Shown: positions 56,887 through 64,000 of the stretch, in pieces
How the letters are laid out: every line of letters begins with the position of its first letter
How positions within the stretch are numbered: the stretch's first letter is position 1
Assembly (NCBI RefSeq): GCF_910592395.1
Contig: NC_088324.1
Coordinates: forward strand, 15,960,953 to 16,024,952
From: Lineus longissimus
Taxonomy: Eukaryota; Nemertea; Pilidiophora; Heteronemertea; Lineidae
Length of the DNA: 64,000 nt
Direction: 5' to 3'
Notes under the pieces: generated by a model
Told to the model about the DNA's origin: nothing
Seen by the model: only the letters and a program-made list of their open reading frames with translations
The model's database searches: none
Made by a program: the position numbers and the translations under genes

Positions 56887-59040
56887 TCATCAGTTGCCAT
56901 GGTGACTAGAAGTTGTTTGGATTAAGGAAAGATTAAAAACATGACAGAATGTGGTATCAACTTGACGGGGCAAAGACTTCCTGTAACAACATGACGTGGA
57001 TTAAGACAGTGACTGGTTGCAGGAACTTTCCTGGCAGATATACTGACGTCAGATCTTCAAACTTGAGTGGTGAATTTGCTACAGTATGACATTCATGAAA
57101 GATGGCCTGCTGCCTATGAGGTGAACTCTGTGATGGTATGAGTGGAGACATCAGCAGGTTAAGAGGTTTTGGTGAAGTTTGTAGACTAATGTGAGATTCA
57201 GTATTTTTGATACAATTTTCTCTCATCTGAAGAGTTCTGTTACGACGACTCTGCTTATGCATATTCTCAGTTTAGTTGGTTGTGTAAGAACTTGCCGTTA
57301 ATTCTAAAGGTTGTCACAGAAAAATGGTATCCTTATTTCATATGAATTGGACTGTTAATGTTGCAGTGAATGACTGTGCTGACACCACCAGCCGGGGCCA
57401 GCACATAGTTGTGGTTGCAGGAGACCTCAGTTGAGCTGAGATGTGATATATCTTACTTGGGTTATCTGATCCATGTACTGAGAGAAGGTGGCTCGCCTTG
57501 GTCTCTAGTTTAACCCTTTCACTGCCAGTCTGGGCTTAACTCTTGCAGGCTTCCAGTCAACACATGGGTGGACTATCTGCTGTCTGGCAGGGAAAGGGTA
57601 CTTGCTTAACTTTTGTGATGGGCTCATCTCATCTTGTATGAGCTTCTAGCTTCCGTGTTGAAGGGGAGTCTTAGCTTGACCTGGCTTTAATTAGAAACTG
57701 TAGAAAAACTGACATTTTGTGCAGGTGTCATATTTTCCTATTCATCTGAGCGCTGTATGTAAATTATTGTGGAAGTGATGTTGTTAAACTGACCTTAGTC
57801 TTTATCTGTGAAGAGAAACAGTTTGAAGAGTGAGTGTTTCTGGTGTTGTTTCAGGGTCAAACTTTAGATTGTAAACTGGTCGTGATTGTGAGTTTGTTAT
57901 CTTATGATATGTATGAGGTGTTGAAGTGACATCATCATAACCATTGCTTGCCGCACACAAGCCAATCTGAATATGCAGATTCACGACTTGCATGTGAGCC
58001 ATTATTTTCAAACTCTTTGCCCTGAATCAGTATTTTCAGAAACTTTGATCGTGTTATGTGTGTGGCTGGCATAACATGTTTTTGAATTTGTAAATAGTGA
58101 CATGAATGCGCTTGAGACGAACCCTTTGTGATGATAATGGTTGTTTCCATTGACTCTGTTGTAAATGTCTTTGCCCAATATACAAGTAAGGGAGGCGGGT
58201 ACTTTAGGGTCTCCACAGAATATTAAGATGTAGCTACATTTTCATAACATTTTTCTCTGTTTTACTTTCTATGTGTCGTTGCCATGCCTACCAAAAGCTG
58301 TCCTTGACCTGCGGGCCATATTCTACATTTTTGACAAAATCCGACTGGTTTTTAATGTAGGTTTTGGCTTATTCCATGAGCCCCACTGGCCTCCTAGTAG
58401 TGGGATGTTCACTTTCAATATAACACAACGCACTCCCCCACAAAGAAAGTTCAAATGAGTCGGCAAGGTACATAGAGGATGCGTTCCATTCAGAGATGTC
58501 ACTGTCAAAGTGAACGCCTTGCCCAAGGTGACCGTCGTTCATCAAGACAGACGTTGTATATATGCTTCATGTATTTATTGGTTGTAGATAGAGCAGTGTA
58601 AATACACTGTAGTCCCCTGTCTTATCCGAGACAAGACACCCCTCTATGAAGATAATGGTAGCTTCCATTGACTGTTCTGTAAATGTTCAGGTCCAGTCAA
58701 AGGGGGAGTGGGTACATCTTTAAGGAGTTAGGGTGTTACTCCAGTGACTATTTGAGTAGTTAATTGTGCGAAAGTACAATGTACATGTATCGATCGTTAA
58801 TTTACTAATGTCCTCAACCTCTCAAATTTCTTCATTCGAATACTTCATTGATTGTTGGTGCAAAATACACTATTACTATTATGTAAACTTAGTCTAGCAA
58901 GTTTTTTAGTTTAAAATGATACTTTATTTTTCAAACATCTTTGCATATACAGAAGAGTTAACTCCAAAGATTATTTCGGAGCAATCCTCAACCGTTCATG
59001 TTTTGAAACATACTGAACCTATAATGTGACCAGGTCAATA
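56887..59040. other. ABCA2 3' UTR and downstream region
   Basis: About 2.1 kb without a recognisable gene, probably including a long ABCA2 3' UTR. I saw no convincing AATAAA. A loose direct repeat (GATAATGGTTGTTTCCATTG at about 58134, GATAATGGTAGCTTCCATTG at about 58650) and the small inverted-repeat element at 57510-57602 are the only structures noticed. Confidence 0.55.
57510..57602. mobile_element. Small inverted-repeat element
   Basis: TAACCCTTTCACTGCCAGTC at the left and GTCTGGCAGGGAAAGGGTA at the right are imperfect inverted repeats about 90 bp apart end to end; the interior is not self-complementary. This suggests a short MITE. Confidence 0.5.
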
Positions 59041-59149
59041 GGAAGGATAGACGCCCAAGTCCGAGTGCCCTTAGGCCATGGGAATGATTAATCAGGTTCA
59101 CACTTTAATCAGGAGTCGAGGGAGGAATAGCTTCTCCGTCTTTCAAAGA

Positions 59150-59960
59150 CAATACTCATAGGGAGAGAGGTCACATCCAAATCAGGCCGAACACGCCGAG
59201 AAGAGGCATGACACCATGTAGGGACTTGGCGTATCCAGCAGAGATATGGAACAACCTGCATGGAGAGAAGGCACATCAGGAGGAGACATGTTACACCCTG
59301 TAGATGCACACCTTGTGCAGAAACATGGTGCACTGTGTCGGGGGATGGCTCATCGAGAAGAGAAAGAGCACATCCGCTAGAGACATGGCACATCCAGCAG
59401 AGACGATACACCATGTCGAGAGGAAGTACATCCGAACGAGACATAGTGCAACCCTGCAGCGCCATATCACACCCTGGATAGACATGACACATCCAGTAGA
59501 GACATATCACGCCAAGCAGAGATGGCACATCGAACAGAGACATAGGACACTCTGTAGCTACATACCAACACTCTGCATTGACAAGGCACATCGAGTAGAA
59601 ACATGGCACACACTGCAGCATATGGCACATCCAGCAATAGTATATTATTAGAAACACGGCACACCCTGTAGAGAAATGATACATTCAGTAGAGACATGGT
59701 CCACCCTGTAGAAACATGGTCACTTTGTTGGGAGAGCGACATCCAGATCAGACAGAGTACGCCTAGTAAAGGGGCATGGACTTGGTACACTATGTAGCAA
59801 CACTGCCATGGTGCGCTATGAAGGGGGAGGGCACATCCAGAAGAGACATAGGGCACCATGCAGAACCTGACACACCTTGCAGATCAGAGCAATGGCACAC
59901 AGTTGGGGACAAGGCGCACCAAGTAGCGAAAAGGAACATCTATTAGAGGGAAGGGCCAGG
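59150..59960. repeat. Degenerate ~21-24-bp satellite
   Basis: Some thirty imperfect copies of a unit near GCACATCCAGTAGAGACATG (variants ACACCCTGTAGA, GCACATCGAGAAG) run for 0.8 kb. Long cysteine-rich frames on the minus strand (e.g. 59109-59684) are produced by the repeat and carry no domain signature. Confidence 0.85.
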
Positions 59961-59987
59961 CCGGTCTACTGTCTCATTGGCAAAAGT
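59820..59987. repeat. Inverted repeat, left arm
   Basis: GCTATGAAGGGGGAGGGCAC at the outer side through GTCTACTGTCTCATTGGCAA at the inner side is the reverse complement of 63856-64000, apart from a ~26-bp indel and scattered changes. The outer part continues into the degenerate satellite. Confidence 0.93.
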
Positions 59988-61240
59988 CTCGTCATTTCGT
60001 CATGTTGTCATGGATCATGAACGAGGCCTTATGATAAAATGTACAAACAACAACCTCATTAAATTTGTGAAACTTTCCATTCTTCATATGATATGTTCAT
60101 CTTACTGACACAATGGTGTCTTGATCTGTCGATATACAAACATTATTGAGAGATGTTCTACAAAAGATTGTTCAGCAGGCTCTAACTCCGGTGACAGCAG
60201 GCTCTCGTACCGGTGTAGCATTTTTGAATGTTCATCTGGAAAAAGTGTCCTTCCTAATTCATTGTTGTCAGGCTAAGGTATGGGTCTACTGAGACTCTTG
60301 ACCTTCAAGCGCAAATCAATCATTCTTTCCCGGAACACTCCATCCTGGGGCATTTAAAACTGTTACACGTATTCATCCTGATATATGAGTGCCCTTGATC
60401 CACAGTTAACTTTCGTCTCCATGGCGGCCTCGTCCCGTGGGTTGGAGAAGTAGGACAGGGGACTTGTTACATCGATGGAATGATGCCGCGAGTCAGTCGC
60501 GGGGAATGCAATTGGTCATTCTATCTGAAGATAAAGTTAAATATATAAGTTTTTGTTTTGCGGGGGGGGGGGGGCTGCCCAGGAGCACACTGGCATATTA
60601 AGGATAATAAAAACTATGGTGCAATCTTCATTAACCATCTGTTTGCCTTCAAGACCAGCATCCATCTAGTTTGATGCGTGCCGCCATGATTGCACGATTG
60701 GATCAGAGTCCATCATTACGTTACACAGTGCATCATTTGGAAGTTACTTTTGCTTGCATTGGGATATGCAATTGGATCTCCACTATATTTCTCATTCAAA
60801 TGAAGTGGGTATCTAAGTATGAAAACTTTGTACGCAATCTCGACGTATTCTTACCGGTGCAAACTTAGCACTGCGTCCTCGTCCTTGTGCAGACTGACAC
60901 CAACCATTCTCGCTACCACATCTCATAGGCCGGCCTCATGGTACATCACCGCTGAAATGACGAGACAAATAAAGGTTAAGGACAGAGTCAAGATCAATAT
61001 TTCCTTTCAATCATTTTAAAAAGGCATATCCTCCGGTTAGACAATCACAATGTGAATTTTGATGTTGAGTAAATGTACTTGATCCCAGCCAGTAATGCAC
61101 GGTGCCCGCTGATGGGCTCCCAAAATCTGCAGCACACTAAGTAGCATACTCATGCTAGGTCCTTATGCCCTTAAATCGGAGGAGGCCCTATGACAAACTT
61201 TAGACTAGGAGCATCTCCAACCACCCCAGCGTCTTTCCTC
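59988..61240. other. Interior of the inverted-repeat block, left part
   Basis: No gene is seen. A run of 14 G follows TTTTTGTTTTGC near 60565. A short frame at 60671-60868 lacks any family feature. Confidence 0.55.
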
Positions 61241-61245
61241 AGTCG

Positions 61246-62020
61246 TTATTAGTTACCATCGTATGCCTTAGAGGGGGCAGTATGGAACTGTTTAAACAAG
61301 AAGTCTTTCCAACAGCCACAAGTATCTCATCGAAAACATCTCAGCAACACGTTCGACCCAGGTAATCTGTCAGCTGGCTGACGAGTAGGTTGGGAATTGT
61401 GTGTGATCAGTTCTCTCAAAGACACCCAAGACAAGGATTAAAATCTTGTGTTTAACTTTATAGGCTAACAAATGCAGACACTTCCAATGAACCCCCTACA
61501 AGAGACGAGTGGCCCTTCGTCTCTCCGACTTTGACACCCTACTGCGAACATATCAATAGATCAGCCAGCGGTCCTTGGTGTCGCCGCGTGGGATACGCCC
61601 AGTGGAATTGTTTGCAGAAGTCAGGGAACCACGATCTGACATCCATAACCAGCGTATTCCCTATTCATGCCAGTTATAGTCGGGTGCTACACCGCAGTCG
61701 GGATCGTGGAGCCAAGTGAATAATTGTTTAGATTTGAAATACATTATTCTAAAATGATATGACATACAAGGTACAACGGTCGCAAGACACATCAATCACA
61801 AAAATAAACAAAGTCCCGCCTTACCAAAAATAACACCGGGAAAATTATATCAGCACTTCGAGACTATCAACATCATCGTAGATGTTGTCTCTGTGACCAA
61901 GACTTGGGTCGTTAATTTGTGAGGGCAAATGGTATTTAATTAGAGTTGGCAATTGATATCGCCAGCGAGCATGTACATGAAATACAGTGATGCACATGAT
62001 CCGTGAAGTAAGCCTTTGTC
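61246..62020. repeat. 0.8-kb direct repeat, copy 1
   Basis: From TTATTAGTTACCATCGTATG to AAGCCTTTGTC, almost identical to 62073-62834 at an offset of 826-827 bp. It contains a short frame (61531-61719) that is the same in both copies, including TPYCEHINRSASGPWCRRVG. Confidence 0.95.
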
Positions 62021-62072
62021 AGGTTTTTCTGCGAAACCATTGTTTTCAACCTGCGATCTTTCCGCAGTCAAG

Positions 62073-62834
62073 TTATTAGTTACCATCGTATGCCTTAGAG
62101 GTGGCAGATGGAACTGTTTAAACAAGAAGTCTCTCCAACAGCCACAAGTATCTCTTCAAAAACATCTCAGCAACACGTTCGACCCAGGTAATCTGTCAGC
62201 TGGCTGACGAGTAGGTTGGGAATTGTGTGTGATCAGTTCTCTCAAAGACACCCAAGACAAGGATTAAAATCTTGTGTTTAACTTTATAGGCAAACAAATG
62301 CAGACACTTCCAATGAACCCCCTACAAGAGACGAGTGGCTCTTCGTCTCTCCGACTTTGACACCCTACTGCGAACATATCAATAGATCAGCCAGCGGTCC
62401 TTGGTGTCGCCGCGTGGGATACGCCCAGTGGAATTGTTTGCAAAAGTCAGGGAACCACGATCTGACATCCATAACCAGCGTATTCCCTATTCATGCCAGT
62501 TATAGTCGGGTGCTACACCGCAGTCGGGATCGTGGAGCCAAGTGAATAATTGTTTAGATTTGAAATACATTATTCTAAAATGATATGACATACAAGGTAC
62601 AACGGTCGCAAGACACATCAATCACAAAAATAAACAAGTCCCGCCTTACCAAAAATAACACCGGGAAAATTATATCAGCACTTCGAGACCATCAACATCA
62701 TCGTTGATGTTGTCTCTGTGACCAAGACTTGGGTCGTTAATTTGTGAGGGCAAATGTTGGCGATTGATATCGCCAGCGAGCATGTACGTACATGAAAGAC
62801 AACGATGCACATGATCCGTGTAGAAGCCTTTGTC
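62073..62834. repeat. 0.8-kb direct repeat, copy 2
   Basis: Second copy of the unit at 61246-62020. Differences are a few substitutions, small indels and a short gap after GTGAGGGCAAATG. The embedded frame at 62357-62545 encodes the same 62 residues as copy 1. Confidence 0.95.
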
Positions 62835-63855
62835 TCGCTTGCGACTGGAGTTTCTTACTGCGCAGTTCATTCTCTGCCCGACTGCACGACTTTTACTAAA
62901 ATAAAAACCTATTAAAACCAATCAAGACCAATACGAAGCATAGATACCTCGCCCTACCTTCTGCTGCAGCAGTTTTGACTTGATTACCGAAATATCGAAG
63001 GCATTTTATGTTTGAAATCGGAGAAAGTGTTCCGATGATCTTCTACCCAGTTCACACTCCAACTGACTGGCGTTCAAATCAACCGCGACCGATCATGACC
63101 GAAGACAATACATTTCGCGTCACACCATCCGGGCACTACCCCGCTACCAGGCTTAGCGTTCACTTGAACAATAGGTTTCATGAGCTAATGTCTTTTGTTC
63201 TGTCAAAGGATCAATTAACTGGTATTGTCAAAAATGTGGGATTGGCCTAGCATACATACGTGTGTATGCGTACTGAGCTGTGGTCACAGAAAGACATTAG
63301 GCAGGTTTCGCGAACCAAACGAAGAGGTACAAACGGCGAAGTTTGCGTCATGTAAATGCATTTGATCGACGAATGTTTAACATTTCTCCGATTGCTTTTC
63401 CTACCAAATATAACAGTTCCGTTGGTCGTCGTTCGCCCGGCTAGCGAGACCTGCCGAATGTCACAATCGTACGACATATATGATTGTCAAGTTCGATGCC
63501 ATCAGTGGACTAGACTCATATGTAGTCCATATCGTCATTCTGGTTCTCCTGTGTCTATAGTTGGACAAGACGAGGCCGGCCCATTGCGTCCAGAGTGTAT
63601 CAGTAGAAATGCAGCGATTTTGATATTAGAATACTAGCATTGTGACATGGAACTTGAACTACTAGCATTATATTCTGCAGCAAGTTTTTTAATGATTCTG
63701 TGATTCATTCTTCATTTTGCTACTGCTCTTCAAAGCACTTGCCCCTACTCACATACGACCCCGGGCGATTCCTGAGGTCCTAGGACATTGTTTCCTGCGG
63801 ATCAGAGGAATCGCCTGAAGACGTACTGTTGGGAGGACCATGTTCTTCAGAAATG
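62835..63855. other. Interior of the inverted-repeat block, right part
   Basis: About 1 kb with small frames (63008-63250, 63356-63637) that show no recognisable domain. No RNA gene is seen. Confidence 0.55.
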
Positions 63856-64000
63856 ACTTTTGCCAATGAGACAGTAGACCGGCCTGGCCCTTCCCTCTAA
63901 TGGATGTTCCTTTTCGCTACTTGGTGCGCCTTGTCCCCAATTGTGTCAGGTTCTACGTGCTACCCCATATCTTCTGGATGTGCCCCCCCCCTTCATAGCG
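63856..64000. repeat. Inverted repeat, right arm (runs off the window)
   Basis: TTTTGCCAATGAGACAGTAG and GACCGGCCTGGCCCTTCCCT, then TGTTCCTTTTCGCTACTTGG, match the reverse complement of 59987-59820. The repeat reaches the window edge at CCCCTTCATAGCG, so its true end is unknown. Confidence 0.93.

Noticed and set aside
59109-59684. 191-residue Cys/Met-rich minus-strand frame
   Set aside because: The whole frame is made of degenerate 21-24-bp repeat units and frames are open on the other strand as well; no signal peptide plus domain pattern.

Overview
This window is nuclear genomic DNA from an animal. Genes are split into many short exons by GT..AG introns, intergenic DNA is full of minisatellites and MITE-like repeats, and every recognisable product is a metazoan protein. 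The proteins stay very close to vertebrate family members (ABCA2, DDX39/UAP56 and cytosolic ValRS align almost without gaps to the human proteins as I know them), so I infer a slowly evolving bilaterian invertebrate. I cannot name the phylum from sequence alone.

Layout, left to right. 1-1626 (+): 3' end of a degenerin/ENaC/ASIC-type sodium channel. 1627-5948: repeat-rich intergenic DNA. 5949-11383 (+): SAPCD2-like suppressor-APC-domain protein, 6 exons. 13944-14695 (-): BBLN (bublin/UPF0184), 2 exons. 15981-20770 (+): DDX39/UAP56 DEAD-box helicase, 9 exons. 22380-24670 (-): PTGES2 (prostaglandin E synthase 2), 6 exons. 25942-33187 (+): cytosolic valyl-tRNA synthetase, 19 exons. 35675-56886 (+): ABCA2-type lipid transporter, 37 exons including a 69-nt first exon. 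56887-64000: no supported gene; a 21-bp-type degenerate satellite, a tandem 0.8-kb duplication, and an inverted-repeat pair whose second arm runs to the window edge. I rebuilt all exon chains by hand, and reading phase is consistent across every junction of all seven genes.

The main biological point is the neighbourhood. From general knowledge of the human map, DDX39B, VARS1 and SAPCD1 lie in the MHC class III region (6p21.3), while SAPCD2, ABCA2, PTGES2 and BBLN lie in its 9q34 paralogous region; DDX39A and ABCA7 are on 19p13. Having SAPCD, BBLN, DDX39, PTGES2, VARS and ABCA2 contiguous in about 51 kb looks like an unduplicated, pre-vertebrate version of the MHC paralogon ('proto-MHC' class III-like block). 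The genes do not form one pathway (mRNA export, translation, lipid transport, cytoskeleton/polarity); the link is ancestral synteny.

The most unusual DNA structures are: an eight-copy 49-bp array in a DDX39 intron in which each copy repeats the 3' splice site plus the first bases of the next exon; a 17-bp array of about 20 copies carrying branch-point-like motifs and ending 27 bp before an ABCA2 exon; a 20/21-bp repeat module found upstream of both SAPCD2 and VARS; and the composite repeat block at the right end.
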